From Ectorhizobium quercum (GTDB lineage: Bacteria; Pseudomonadota; Alphaproteobacteria; Rhizobiales; Rhizobiaceae), in contig NZ_JANFPI010000001.1 in assembly GCF_026552795.1 (NCBI RefSeq), positions 1 to 64,000 on the forward strand: a DNA stretch of 64,000 nucleotides. Reading direction: 5' to 3'. The translations under genes were made by a program, and so were the position numbers. The notes below the pieces were generated by a model. It was not told the DNA's origin, made no database searches, and saw only the letters and a list, made by a program, of their open reading frames with translations. Positions within the stretch are counted from its first letter, which is position 1; the number at the start of each line of letters is the position of its first letter. Shown one piece after another: positions 17,643 to 26,354 of this stretch.

Positions 17643-19262
17643 ATGAGTTCGATGCAGCCTCCCCATGAGCGGCACATGCGTTTTCTCGCTCCCGATACCC
17701 GTTCCGTGTCTTCGGGCGCCCCGGAATTGAGCCTGGAAACCCTGCACCGGGTGGCCCAGGCGATTGCCAGCGATCTGGACATAGAGCGTATCGTCCAGGT
17801 GGTGACGGACGCGGCAACGGAACTGACGGGGGCGAAATTCGGCGCATTCTTCTATAACGCCATCAACGCCAGCGGCGAGATCTATCAGCTCTATACGTTG
17901 TCGGGGGCTCCGCGGGAGGTCTTCGGGAAGAGCGGGATGCCGCGCAAGACGGCGCTCTTCCAGCCGACCTTCGAGGGTGGCGCGCCGATCCGCTGCGGCG
18001 ATGTCCGCAAGGACCCCCGCTATGGCCTCGGCTGCGGCACACCACCGTCCGGCGATGGCGGCATGCCGCGCGGCCACCTGCCGGTGGTCAGCTATCTCGC
18101 CGTGCCCGTCGTCTCCCGCTCCGGCGATGTGCATGGCGGCCTGCTTTTCGGCCATGACGAACCGGATGTCTTCAGCGAAACGAGCGAGCGGATCGCGCTG
18201 ATGATCGCCTCGCATGCGGCCATCGCCATCGACAACTCAAGGTTGCTGCTGCGGGCCCGCTTCGAGATCGAGGAACGCAAGCGCGCCCAGACGACCGCCG
18301 CATGGCTGGCGGCCATCGTGACATCGTCGGAGGACGCCATCGTCGGCGAGAGCCTGGACGGCACGATCACCAGCTGGAACCGCGGGGCCGAACGCCTGTT
18401 CGGCTTCTCCGCCGCCGAGATGATCGGCAAGTCATGGCAGATCCTCGTCCCGGAAGGCCAGCTCGATGAAGGGCGCGAGATGCTTTCGAACGGGGCAGCC
18501 GGCAGCCATGTCCATCTGGTCGAGACCGTCCACAGGCACAAGGACGGCAGCCTCATCGACATTTCCCTCAGAAGCTCGCCGGTATACGGCCCGGAGGGAC
18601 AGGTGATCGGCATATCGAGGATCGCCCGCGACATCACCGAGCGGCGCCGGGCCGCCGAGCGCCAGCAGCTGATGCTGCGGGAAATGGATCATCGCATCAA
18701 GAACGTTTTCGCGCTCGCTATGGGGGTCGTCTCGTTGAGCAGCGGTTCGGCCACGACCCCCCAGGAGGTCTCGCAGGCCATCCGCAACCGGCTGGCGGCG
18801 CTTGCCCGGGCGCACGACCTGACCATGTCCTCCTCGCAGCACGGCTCAGGCCCGGTCGGGATCTGCGAATTGCTGCGCGCCGTCGTCGCCCCTTACGAGT
18901 CGGCGGATGCCTGCCGCCTGGCCATTACCGGAAACGACGTGGCGGTGTCGGGCGGCGTCTTCACCAGCCTCGCCCTGCTGTTCCACGAATTCACCACCAA
19001 CGCAGTCAAGTACGGATGCCTTTCCGTACCCGAAGGACAGTTGCAGGTGAAGATCGATGCCGACGACGGCAGCATGAATTTCGTCTGGTCCGAACATGGG
19101 GGACCGCCGCCGCGGCCCGATGCGTCCGAAGGCTTCGGCAGCCGGCTGGAAAAGGCGATCCTGCACAACCAGCTCGGCGGCACGGTCCACCGCGAATGGC
19201 ACGCGAACGGGATTACGATCCGCCTCGCCATTCCGTTGGTCGGGCTTGAAAGCTCTCCCTGA
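17643..19262 (+). CDS. GAF-PAS sensor histidine kinase of the HWE/HisKA_2 type
   Basis: This 539-residue soluble sensor kinase has a GAF domain (about 35-200), a PAS domain with PAC region (about 215-340: AIVGESLDGTITSWNRGAER, then GQVIGISRIARDITERRRAA) and an HWE-type kinase core. The phospho-acceptor is His350 in EMDHRIKNVFALAMG. The ATP-binding domain shows LLFHEFTTNAVKYG and then an FVWSEHGG strand with a GFGSRLEK segment. There are no membrane helices, so the signal is cytoplasmic, possibly light, redox or a small ligand. HWE kinases in this order often feed the PhyR general stress response, but no response regulator gene is adjacent. ATG 17643 has GGAGAAAAC just upstream. Confidence 0.9.
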   Translation: MSSMQPPHERHMRFLAPDTRSVSSGAPELSLETLHRVAQAIASDLDIERIVQVVTDAATELTGAKFGAFFYNAINASGEIYQLYTLSGAPREVFGKSGMPRKTALFQPTFEGGAPIRCGDVRKDPRYGLGCGTPPSGDGGMPRGHLPVVSYLAVPVVSRSGDVHGGLLFGHDEPDVFSETSERIALMIASHAAIAIDNSRLLLRARFEIEERKRAQTTAAWLAAIVTSSEDAIVGESLDGTITSWNRGAERLFGFSAAEMIGKSWQILVPEGQLDEGREMLSNGAAGSHVHLVETVHRHKDGSLIDISLRSSPVYGPEGQVIGISRIARDITERRRAAERQQLMLREMDHRIKNVFALAMGVVSLSSGSATTPQEVSQAIRNRLAALARAHDLTMSSSQHGSGPVGICELLRAVVAPYESADACRLAITGNDVAVSGGVFTSLALLFHEFTTNAVKYGCLSVPEGQLQVKIDADDGSMNFVWSEHGGPPPRPDASEGFGSRLEKAILHNQLGGTVHREWHANGITIRLAIPLVGLESSP

Positions 19263-19385
19263 AAGGCCGGCAAGCGGCCCTTCCGCTCAGGAGATGCGCG
19301 GGACAGGACAGAAGGATCGCACGGAAATCGCGGCCTCTCCCCGGCGGGCGGTTCGATGCCCCGGCGGGAGCGGCCGGAAGATCAC

Positions 19386-19411
19386 GGGCGTATCGGCCCC
19401 CCGATACGCCC
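19386..19411. terminator. Perfect 11-bp hairpin between convergent genes
   Basis: GGGCGTATCGG and CCGATACGCCC form a perfect 11-bp stem around a CCCC loop. It lies 26 bases beyond the gabD stop and about 125 beyond the kinase stop, where the two transcription units converge. It is symmetrical and could end transcription from both sides, although no T-run is present on either strand. Confidence 0.6.
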
Positions 19412-19436
19412 GCTGGGCTCGGCCTTCGGCGTCTGT

Positions 19437-20915
19437 TCAGATGCTGAGGCAGAGATATTTGATCTCGATATAATCCCCGATCCCGTATTTCGAGCCCTCG
19501 CGGCCGAGGCCGGACTGCTTGATGCCGCCGAACGGCGCGACTTCCGTCGAGATCAGGCCGGTATTGATGCCGACCATGCCGTATTCCAGCGCCTCGGCCA
19601 CCCGGAAGATCTTCGAGACGTCCCTGGAATAGAAATAGGACGCCAGCCCGAATTCGGTGTCGTTGGCCATAGCGATCACATCCTCTTCGGTTTCGAAGCG
19701 GAAGAGCGGGGCGACGGGCCCGAAGGTTTCCTCGCGGGCGACCTTCATGTCGGGCGTCACCCCGGTCAGGATCGTCGGCTCGAAAAACAGGCCGCCGCGC
19801 GCATCCGGCTTGCCGCCGAGGGCCACCCCGGCGCCCTTGGCCACCGCATCGGCGATATGCTCGCGCACCTTGGCCACCGCCTTCTCGGAAATCAGCGGGC
19901 CGGCGCTCACGCCCGGCTCGAACCCGTCGCCCACCTTGATGGCGCGCACCTTCTCGGCGAGTTTCGCGGCAAAGGCGTCGTAGACGCCGGCCTGCACGTA
20001 GATCCGGTTGGCGCAGACGCAGGTCTGGCCGTTATTGCGATATTTCGAGATCATCGCGCCTTCGACAGCCGCATCGAGATCGGCGTCGTCGAAGACGATG
20101 AAGGGCGCATTGCCGCCGAGTTCCAGCCCGAGCTTCATGATCTGTTCGGCGCCCTGGCGCATCAGGATCTTGCCGACGCCGGTCGATCCCGTGAAGGTGA
20201 GCTTGCGGACCCGCTCGTTGCCGGTGAACTCCTCGCCGATGGCGGCGGAATCCGTCGAGGTGACGACGCTGAAGAGAGCGAGCGGCAGGCCGGCCCGCTC
20301 CGCCAGCACGGCCAGCGCCAGCGCCGAAAGCGGGGTTTCCGCAGCCGGCTTGGCCACCATCGCGCATCCCGCCGCGATGGCGGGCGCGAATTTCCGGGCG
20401 AGCATCGCATTGGGGAAATTCCACGGCGTGATCGCCGCGACGACGCCGATGGGCTGCTTGATGACGATGATCCGCTTGTCTGCCTGGTGGCCGGGGATCG
20501 TGTCGCCGTAGACGCGCTTGGCCTCCTCGCCGAACCACTCGACATAGGACGCGCCGTAAAGGATTTCGCCCCTCGCCTCCGCCAGCGGCTTGCCCATTTC
20601 CATCGTCAGGATCGTGGCCAGATCGTCGGCATGGGCAAGCATGAGGTCGTAGAGCGTGCGAAGGATCGCCGCGCGCTCCTTGCCGGTCTTCCTCGCCCAC
20701 GCCTTCTGCGCGTCATGCGCGGCGTCGATGGCGCGCGCTGTCTCGGCGCGCGACAGATCCGGCAGCGTGGCGATCACCGCGCCGGTGGCCGGGTTGGTCA
20801 CGTCGAATGTTTTGCCGCCATCGCCTTTTTCGATCCACGCGCCCGCGACCGGCACCTTGCCGGTGACGAGCGCGGGGTCTTTCAGCCGCGAGAGAAGTTT
20901 ATCGGAAATCGTCAT
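19437..20915 (-). CDS. gabD: Succinate-semialdehyde dehydrogenase
   Basis: The 492-residue enzyme oxidises succinate semialdehyde to succinate with NAD(P)+, the last step of GABA breakdown. It has the full aldehyde-dehydrogenase architecture: cofactor motif TPWNFPNAM, the FTGSTGVGK turn, catalytic Glu265 in LELGGNAP and catalytic Cys299 in NNGQTCVCANR. The motifs APFGGIKQSGLGREGSKYG near the C-terminus are typical of GabD rather than other aldehyde dehydrogenases. It starts three bases after the end of gabT in the same direction, so the two genes form an operon transcribed gabT-gabD. Confidence 0.93.
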   Translation of the reverse strand: MTISDKLLSRLKDPALVTGKVPVAGAWIEKGDGGKTFDVTNPATGAVIATLPDLSRAETARAIDAAHDAQKAWARKTGKERAAILRTLYDLMLAHADDLATILTMEMGKPLAEARGEILYGASYVEWFGEEAKRVYGDTIPGHQADKRIIVIKQPIGVVAAITPWNFPNAMLARKFAPAIAAGCAMVAKPAAETPLSALALAVLAERAGLPLALFSVVTSTDSAAIGEEFTGNERVRKLTFTGSTGVGKILMRQGAEQIMKLGLELGGNAPFIVFDDADLDAAVEGAMISKYRNNGQTCVCANRIYVQAGVYDAFAAKLAEKVRAIKVGDGFEPGVSAGPLISEKAVAKVREHIADAVAKGAGVALGGKPDARGGLFFEPTILTGVTPDMKVAREETFGPVAPLFRFETEEDVIAMANDTEFGLASYFYSRDVSKIFRVAEALEYGMVGINTGLISTEVAPFGGIKQSGLGREGSKYGIGDYIEIKYLCLSI

Positions 20916-20918
20916 GGC

Positions 20919-22199
20919 TCACGCTTCCTTCGCGCTTTCGCGCAGCGATTCCTCCAGAATGCCGAGCGCTTCGGTGAAAACGCCGTCCTGGATCGTGATG
21001 GGGGCGAGAAAGCGGATGACATTGCCATAGGTGCCGCAGGTCAAGAGGATGAGGCCTTTTTCGAGCGCCTTCAGCCGCACCCTGTTGGCGAATTCGGCGC
21101 TCGGCAGGCCGGTCGAGGCGTCCTTGAACTCGACGGCGTTCATGAAGCCCGGTCCGCGCACGTCGGCGATCTGCGGAACCGCGTCCCTGAGCGAGGCCAG
21201 TCGCTGCTTGAGCCGCGCGCCGAGGCTTTCGGCCCGGTTGCAGAGATCCTCGTCGCGAATGACGTCGAGAACCGCGTGCGCCGCCGCCACGGCGATGGGG
21301 TTGCCGCCATAGGTGCCGCCGAGGCCGCCCGGTCCCGGTGCGTCCATGATTTCGGCGCGGCCCGTCACCGCCGCGATCGGAAAGCCGCCGCCCAGCCCCT
21401 TGGCCATCGTCATCAGGTCGGCGGCGAAACCGTAATGCTCCATCGCGAAGAGCTTGCCGGTGCGGGCAAAGCCGGTCTGCACCTCGTCGGCGATCAGCAG
21501 GATGCCGTGCTGGTCGCAAAGTTCGCGCAATGCCTTCATGAAGGCGGCGGGAACCGGATAAAACCCTCCCTCGCCCTGCACCGGCTCGACGATGAACGCC
21601 GCCACGCGGTTGGGATCGACATCGGCGGCGAAGAGTTTCTTCAGCGCGGCCAGCGACTGCTCGACCGTCGTGCCATGAAGCTCCACCGGGAAAGGCGCAT
21701 GGAAGACGTCGCCCGGCATCGCGCCGAAACCGATCTTGTAGGGCACCACCTTGCCAGTCAGCGCCATGCTCATGAAGGTGCGGCCGTGGAAGCCGCCGGT
21801 GAAGGCGATGATGGCCTGCCGGCCGGTGGCGGCGCGGGCGATCTTCACCGCGTTTTCAACAGCTTCGGCGCCGGTCGTCACGAAGATCGTCTTCTTGGCG
21901 AAATCGCCGGGCGTGGCCGCATTCAGCCGTTCGGCAAGCTCGACATAGTTCTCGTAAGGCACCACCTGGTGGCAGGTATGCGTGAAGCGGTCGAGCTGCT
22001 TCTTCACCGCCTCGATGACGCGCGGATGGCGGTGGCCGGTGTTGACGACCGCGATGCCGGCGGCGAAGTCGATGTAACGGTTGCCGTCCTTGTCCCAGAT
22101 CTCCGCATTCTCCGCGCGGTCGGCGTAGATCTGCGTCGTCATGCCGACGCCTCGGGAAATGGCGGCGTTCTTGCGGTCTGTAAGCGTGATGGCATTCAT
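20919..22199 (-). CDS. gabT: 4-aminobutyrate aminotransferase
   Basis: This 426-residue PLP enzyme transfers the amino group of GABA to 2-oxoglutarate, giving succinate semialdehyde for GabD. Class III aminotransferase motifs are present: AAGIAVVNTGHRHPRV, the VTTGAEAVENAVKIARAATG segment, ILLIADEVQTGFARTGK, and the PLP lysine in TMAKGLGGGFPIAAV. The frame stays open well upstream, but ATG 22199 gives the normal N-terminus (MNAITLTDRKNAAISRGVGM) and is preceded by an AGGATA ribosome site. The promoter region contains a palindromic element shared with the ABC importer at 27488, so both are likely induced by the same regulator. Confidence 0.93.
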   Translation of the reverse strand: MNAITLTDRKNAAISRGVGMTTQIYADRAENAEIWDKDGNRYIDFAAGIAVVNTGHRHPRVIEAVKKQLDRFTHTCHQVVPYENYVELAERLNAATPGDFAKKTIFVTTGAEAVENAVKIARAATGRQAIIAFTGGFHGRTFMSMALTGKVVPYKIGFGAMPGDVFHAPFPVELHGTTVEQSLAALKKLFAADVDPNRVAAFIVEPVQGEGGFYPVPAAFMKALRELCDQHGILLIADEVQTGFARTGKLFAMEHYGFAADLMTMAKGLGGGFPIAAVTGRAEIMDAPGPGGLGGTYGGNPIAVAAAHAVLDVIRDEDLCNRAESLGARLKQRLASLRDAVPQIADVRGPGFMNAVEFKDASTGLPSAEFANRVRLKALEKGLILLTCGTYGNVIRFLAPITIQDGVFTEALGILEESLRESAKEA

Positions 22200-22236
22200 G
22201 GGAGTGTATCCTGATGATGGATTGATTTTAAAAAGT

Positions 22237-22262
22237 TTGCATTTTTTCTGCAAAATTGCAAC
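22237..22262. promoter_or_regulatory. Palindromic operator candidate, copy 1 (gabT / regulator divergent promoter)
   Basis: The element is TTGCATTTTTTCTGCAA, an inverted repeat TTGCA/TGCAA around seven bases, followed after two bases by a further TTGCAA half-site. It differs by one base in 26 from the copy at 27488. It lies 38 bases before gabT and 115 before the divergent MerR-XRE-cupin regulator gene, whose product is the natural candidate to bind it. Confidence 0.75.
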
Positions 22263-22376
22263 TTGAATCTGGTTCCCGTACCGATCTGTCGGCGTGGCCC
22301 GAATTGCGGTTGCCGTTTGCGGGTTCGGCAGCGATATGGAATGAGAGCAGGGAGCCACTGCGGAAGCGGAAAGCAG

Positions 22377-23195
22377 ATGAACGAAAGCAAACAGATCTAT
22401 CGCGTCGCGGAAGCGGCCCGTCTCGTCGGCGTCTCCGCATCGACCCTGCGCCTGTGGGAAAGCCAGGGGCTGGTCGTGCCGGACCGGACCGAAAAGGGAC
22501 ACAGGCAATACAATGCCGAGCAGCTTGCGCGCCTGAAGCACATCGCCTGGCTGCGGACCGACCGGGGGCTCAACCCGGCCGCCATCCGCGAGACGCTGGA
22601 GATCGAGGAGGAGCCGGACGCGTCGGCTTCCGCCCCGGCCTCGGAAGATCCTTTCGTGGAAATCGGGCCGCGCCTGCGCTCGCTGCGGCATGCGGCCGGC
22701 AAGACCCTGGAGGCCGTTGCGTCCGACCTCGGCATAGCGACGTCGAAACTGTCGACGTTCGAGCGCACCTCGCACGGTTTCAGCATTCGCGACCTGCGCG
22801 ATCTCACCGAATATTTCGGCACGACGATTTCGAAGATCTCCGGCGAGGAGCCGGCCGACGAGCGGCGTCTGGTGAAATCCGGGGAATGGCGGACCTGGCC
22901 GACCATGTCCCCCGGCGTCACCATCCAGCTGCTCGCCGAAGGCCGCAACATGATGGACTGTCATCGTTTCGTCCTCGCCCCCGGCGCATCGAGCGAGGGC
23001 GCCTATCATCACGAGGGGGAGGAGTTCATCTTCGTCCTTTCGGGCCGTTTCGAGATCGTTCTCGACGGGCAGGAGTTCTACGAACTCTCCCCCGGCGACT
23101 CGCTTTACTTCGCGAGCCGCCGCCGCCATTCCTGGCGCAACCGCTTCGACGGCGAAACGGTGCTGATCTGGGTCAATACGCCCCCGACCTTCTGA
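22377..23195 (+). CDS. MerR-XRE-cupin transcriptional regulator of GABA/polyamine genes
   Basis: The 272-residue protein carries two DNA-binding domains and a sensor domain. Residues 5-75 are a MerR-type winged helix (YRVAEAARLVGVSASTLRLW, GHRQYNAEQLARLK). Residues about 97-155 are an XRE/Cro-type helix-turn-helix (RLRSLRHAAGKTLEAVASDL, SKLSTFERTSHGFS). The C-terminus is a cupin (HHEGEEFIFVLSGRFEIVLD, LSPGDSLYFAS) that probably binds a small molecule. XRE-cupin proteins such as PuuR control putrescine and GABA catabolism; a MerR domain in front is the less common form. It is divergent from gabT and points at the importer genes, with a palindromic operator candidate between. ATG 22377 gives a complete MerR domain. 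Confidence 0.85.
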   Translation: MNESKQIYRVAEAARLVGVSASTLRLWESQGLVVPDRTEKGHRQYNAEQLARLKHIAWLRTDRGLNPAAIRETLEIEEEPDASASAPASEDPFVEIGPRLRSLRHAAGKTLEAVASDLGIATSKLSTFERTSHGFSIRDLRDLTEYFGTTISKISGEEPADERRLVKSGEWRTWPTMSPGVTIQLLAEGRNMMDCHRFVLAPGASSEGAYHHEGEEFIFVLSGRFEIVLDGQEFYELSPGDSLYFASRRRHSWRNRFDGETVLIWVNTPPTF

Positions 23196-23201
23196 GGCCG
23201 C

Positions 23202-23990
23202 TCATGCGGCCGCGTGACGGGAGCGCCGCTTCAGCAACGCCATGAGCAGCGCGATGGTCACGGTTCCGACGATGAACACGAAGGCCGCCGCGGCGATGGC
23301 CGGGCTGATGTTTTCCCGGATCGTGGAAAACATCTGCCGGGCGAGCGTGCGCTGGTTGGGGCCGGCCACGAACAGCGTCAGCACGACCTCGTCCAGCGAC
23401 GTGGCGAAGGCCAGCACCGCGCCCGAGAGCACGCCGGGCATGGCCAGCGGCAGCGTCACCTCGCGAAAGACGGTGAGCGGCGGCGCGCCGAGGCTTTCGG
23501 CGGCAAGCTCCACCCGCCGGTCGATGCCCGCGAGCGCCCCGCTGATGCTGACGACGACGAAGGGGATGGCGACGACCGTATGGGCGATGATGACGCCGAC
23601 ATAGCTGCTGGCGATGCCGACCCGCACGAACAGCACCTGCATGCCGACTCCGAGCACCACCGCCGGAACCACCATTGGCAGCAGGAAGACCGTCTTGGCG
23701 GCGCTGAGAAGCATCGACGTCCGGTTGCGCAGTCCGAGGGATGCCAGCATCCCCAGAACGGTGGCCAGCAGCGTCGTGCCGAGGCCGATGATCAGGCTGT
23801 TGACGATCGACCGCCGCCAGGCGTCGGCGTTCACCAGCTCCGCGAACCAGCGCGTCGACCAGGACGGTATCGGATAGTTGAGGAAGGCGCTGGACGTGAA
23901 GGCCAGCGGCAGGATGGCGAGAAGCGGCGCGATGAGGAACACGATGACCGCCGTCGTGAACACAAGCCTGGTGACGTTGAGCATGTTCAT
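23202..23990 (-). CDS. ABC transporter permease, PotC type
   Basis: This 262-residue inner-membrane protein has about six membrane helices and the permease EAA loop (ELAAESLGAPPLTVFREVTL, ending in LPLAMPGVLSG) that docks with the ATPase. Size and sequence fit the PotC/YdcV subunit of spermidine/putrescine-type importers. Its start overlaps the stop of the partner permease (ATGA at 23987-23990), so the two are translationally coupled. It is the last gene of the importer operon and ends seven bases from the stop of the convergent regulator gene, with no room for a separate terminator. Confidence 0.88.
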   Translation of the reverse strand: MNMLNVTRLVFTTAVIVFLIAPLLAILPLAFTSSAFLNYPIPSWSTRWFAELVNADAWRRSIVNSLIIGLGTTLLATVLGMLASLGLRNRTSMLLSAAKTVFLLPMVVPAVVLGVGMQVLFVRVGIASSYVGVIIAHTVVAIPFVVVSISGALAGIDRRVELAAESLGAPPLTVFREVTLPLAMPGVLSGAVLAFATSLDEVVLTLFVAGPNQRTLARQMFSTIRENISPAIAAAAFVFIVGTVTIALLMALLKRRSRHAAA

Positions 23991-25162
23991 GTCCTCCTCG
24001 GGTCTTCCGCGGACAGGCGTCCGTAGACCGCGTAGAGCGCGATGGTGATGACGAGGAGAACGAGGCCGAGCGCGCCGGCCATTCCCCAGTTGGCCGTTCC
24101 GGTCGCGTAGAACGCGATGACGGAGCTGATCATCTGGTCGCCCGGTCCGCCGATCAGGGCGGGCGTGATGTAGTAGCCGATGGCCGACATGAAGACGAGA
24201 AGCGCCCCGGAGGCGACGCCGCGCAGGCTCAGTGGCAGCAGGACTTCCAAGAAGGCCCTGAGCGGGTTCGCCCCCAGCGAGGACGCGGCCGGCATCAGGT
24301 TCTTCGGAATGGAGATCAGCACGCTGTAGATCGGCAGGACCATGAACGGCAGGAGCACGTGGGTCATGGCGATGACGACGCCCGTCCGGTTGAAGATCAG
24401 CGCGACCGGCCCGTCCGTCAGCCGCAGCGCCTGGAGGAGATCGTTGATCAGGCCCTGTTCCTGGAGAATGATGAACCAGGCCGCCGTGCGTACCAGAAGG
24501 GACGTCCATAGCGGCAACAGCACCGCCGCCAGCAGCAGGTTGCGCTTCCACCCTTCAGCGGCGGCGGTCGCCATCGCATAGGGAAGGCCGATCACCACAC
24601 AGGCAAGGGTGACGAGGGCGGCGATCCAGAAGGTGCGCAGCAGGATGGGCAGGTTCGCCGAGGCCTCTTCGGGCAGGCGGACGATGGCCCCGGACGTGTC
24701 GCGGCCCATGTCGACCGCGGCGAGAATGTTGCGGTCGGTGAGCGGCGAAAGCGCGTCGGCGATGGCGATCCAGAATTGCGGCCTCTCCCAGCGGGGATCG
24801 ATGGCGGCAAGATCGGGAGCCGGATCGGCGGTCGCCAGCGTCCGGATCGTCTTCGACATCAGCGTGCGGAAGCCGGACTGGGCGCTGTTCAGCCGGCTGA
24901 CCATGTCGCCGACCGCCTGCGCGTCCGTCGCCGCCTTCAGGTCGTCCACCATCGCCGCCTTCATTTCCGGCGTGGGCGGCGAAACCCGGTCCCACCCGGC
25001 CGCCGCTTCCGCCGTCCTCGGCAGGACGCGCAGCACGGCCGTGTCGGAAACCGCCTGGGACATCATCGTGACCAGCGGCCAGACGAAGAAGAGGGCGAGG
25101 AAGAGCATCAGCGGCGCCAGCAGGAGAAAGACGCCGGTCTTTCCGGAGGATCGCGCGCTCAT
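23987..25162 (-). CDS. ABC transporter permease, PotB type, with large periplasmic insertion
   Basis: This 391-residue permease has one membrane helix near the N-terminus (VFLLLAPLMLFLALFFVWPL), followed by about 140 hydrophilic residues predicted to be periplasmic. The usual helices come next, then the EAA loop (AASSLGANPLRAFLEVLLPL). Ordinary PotB proteins are about 285 residues, so the extra length comes from the insertion between helices 1 and 2, a form known in a subfamily of polyamine/opine-type importers. It is coupled by ATGA overlaps to the ATPase gene before it (25159-25162) and to the PotC-type gene after it. Confidence 0.86.
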   Translation of the reverse strand: MSARSSGKTGVFLLLAPLMLFLALFFVWPLVTMMSQAVSDTAVLRVLPRTAEAAAGWDRVSPPTPEMKAAMVDDLKAATDAQAVGDMVSRLNSAQSGFRTLMSKTIRTLATADPAPDLAAIDPRWERPQFWIAIADALSPLTDRNILAAVDMGRDTSGAIVRLPEEASANLPILLRTFWIAALVTLACVVIGLPYAMATAAAEGWKRNLLLAAVLLPLWTSLLVRTAAWFIILQEQGLINDLLQALRLTDGPVALIFNRTGVVIAMTHVLLPFMVLPIYSVLISIPKNLMPAASSLGANPLRAFLEVLLPLSLRGVASGALLVFMSAIGYYITPALIGGPGDQMISSVIAFYATGTANWGMAGALGLVLLVITIALYAVYGRLSAEDPRRT

Positions 25163-26229
25163 CGGGCGATCACCCGGCAATCTTCGGCCCGGAATTCGGC
25201 GACCACGGAGGCGCCCGGCTGCCATTCGCGGAACTTGCGGTCGAGCCGGACGACGAAGCCGTGCGCGCCGTCGTCGAGCTGGACGCGCAGGTGATCGCCC
25301 TGGTAGACGCAATCGGCGACCTTAGCAGAAAGGCTGTTTTCGCCGCCGCCGGCGTGGTCCTTCAGCTCGATCCGCTCGGGCCGGATCGAGACCAGCACGT
25401 CCTGCCCGCCGGTGGCCGGCTCCGACAGGCTGGCGACGACATGGCTGCCGGACTTCAGGGCGATGCGCGCCGCGTTGCCGCTGACGCTTTCGACGGTTCC
25501 TTCCGCAAGGTTGGTCTCGCCGATGAATTCGGCCACGAACCGGGTCTTCGGCTCGTCGTAGATCACGCGGGGGCTGCCGATCTGCTCGATCTTGCCCTTG
25601 TTGAACACGGCGATCCGGTCGGACATGGTCAGCGCTTCCGACTGGTCGTGCGTCACGAAGACGATGGTCAGCCCGAGGCGGTTGTGAAGGGCGCGGATGT
25701 CGAGCTGCATCTGCTCGCGCAGCTGCTTGTCGAGCGCGCCGAGCGGCTCGTCCATCAGCACCACGCGCGGCTCGAAGACCAGGGCGCGGGCGAGTGCGAC
25801 GCGCTGCTGCTGGCCGCCGGAAAGCTGGGCGGGCCAGCGGTCGCGCAGCGCCGAAAGCTGCACCATGTCGAGCGCCCGCGTCACGCGCTCGGCGATTTCC
25901 GCCTTGGCGACGCCGCGCATGCGCAGGGGAAAGGCGACGTTCTCGGCGATCGTCCTGTGGGGAAACAGCGCATAGTTCTGGAACACCACGCCCATGTCGC
26001 GGCGATAGGTCGGGACGTCGTTGACGGCGCGGCCATCCACGAAAATCCGGCCTTCGGTCGGCGCCTCGAAGCCCGCGAGCATCATCAGAAGCGTGGTCTT
26101 GCCCGAACCGGAGGGGCCGAGAAGGCTGACGAACTCGCCCTTGGCGATGTCGAGAGAAAGATTGTCCACGACCTTGAGCGGGCCGTAGGATTTGCTGATT
26201 CCGTCGAAGCGGATACGAATGTCTGTCAC
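25159..26229 (-). CDS. ABC transporter ATP-binding protein, PotA type
   Basis: This 356-residue cytoplasmic ATPase powers the importer. The Walker A motif GPSGSGKTT is at residues 38-46, the signature is [17 protein letters not shown] and Walker B is [12 protein letters not shown]. The C-terminal third is a TOBE domain ([12 protein letters not shown]), as in PotA/UgpC-type subunits, where it often takes part in regulation. It follows the substrate-binding protein gene after about 125 bases that contain a hairpin, and overlaps the permease gene by four bases. Confidence 0.92.
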   Translation of the reverse strand: MTDIRIRFDGISKSYGPLKVVDNLSLDIAKGEFVSLLGPSGSGKTTLLMMLAGFEAPTEGRIFVDGRAVNDVPTYRRDMGVVFQNYALFPHRTIAENVAFPLRMRGVAKAEIAERVTRALDMVQLSALRDRWPAQLSGGQQQRVALARALVFEPRVVLMDEPLGALDKQLREQMQLDIRALHNRLGLTIVFVTHDQSEALTMSDRIAVFNKGKIEQIGSPRVIYDEPKTRFVAEFIGETNLAEGTVESVSGNAARIALKSGSHVVASLSEPATGGQDVLVSIRPERIELKDHAGGGENSLSAKVADCVYQGDHLRVQLDDGAHGFVVRLDRKFREWQPGASVVAEFRAEDCRVIAR

Positions 26230-26299
26230 GGGCGCTCTCCAGCTGTTTTACCGCCGTTCCCGCCGGACCGGAACGAACGGATGGCCGATGCGGAAGATC

Positions 26300-26325
26300 G
26301 CGGGCAGGTTCGAAAACCCGCCCGC
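26300..26325 (-). terminator. Intercistronic hairpin between binding-protein and ATPase genes
   Basis: GCGGGCAGGTT and AACCCGCCCGC pair with one mismatch around a CGAA loop. Such structures after the binding-protein gene of importer operons commonly stabilise the upstream message or weaken read-through. That would leave much more binding protein than membrane complex. There is no T-run, so it is probably partial. Confidence 0.5.
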
Positions 26326-26354
26326 GTCTTGCGGTCAATCGTCGAAAGGATCGT

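Noticed and set aside
19356-22214. Long + strand frame (952 codons) opposite gabD and gabT.
   Set aside because: It is antisense to two well-conserved enzymes and lacks recognisable domains.
22200-23129. N-terminal extension of gabT to a 736-residue protein.
   Set aside because: The extension runs antisense through the regulator gene and over the operator; ATG 22199 gives the normal GabT start.
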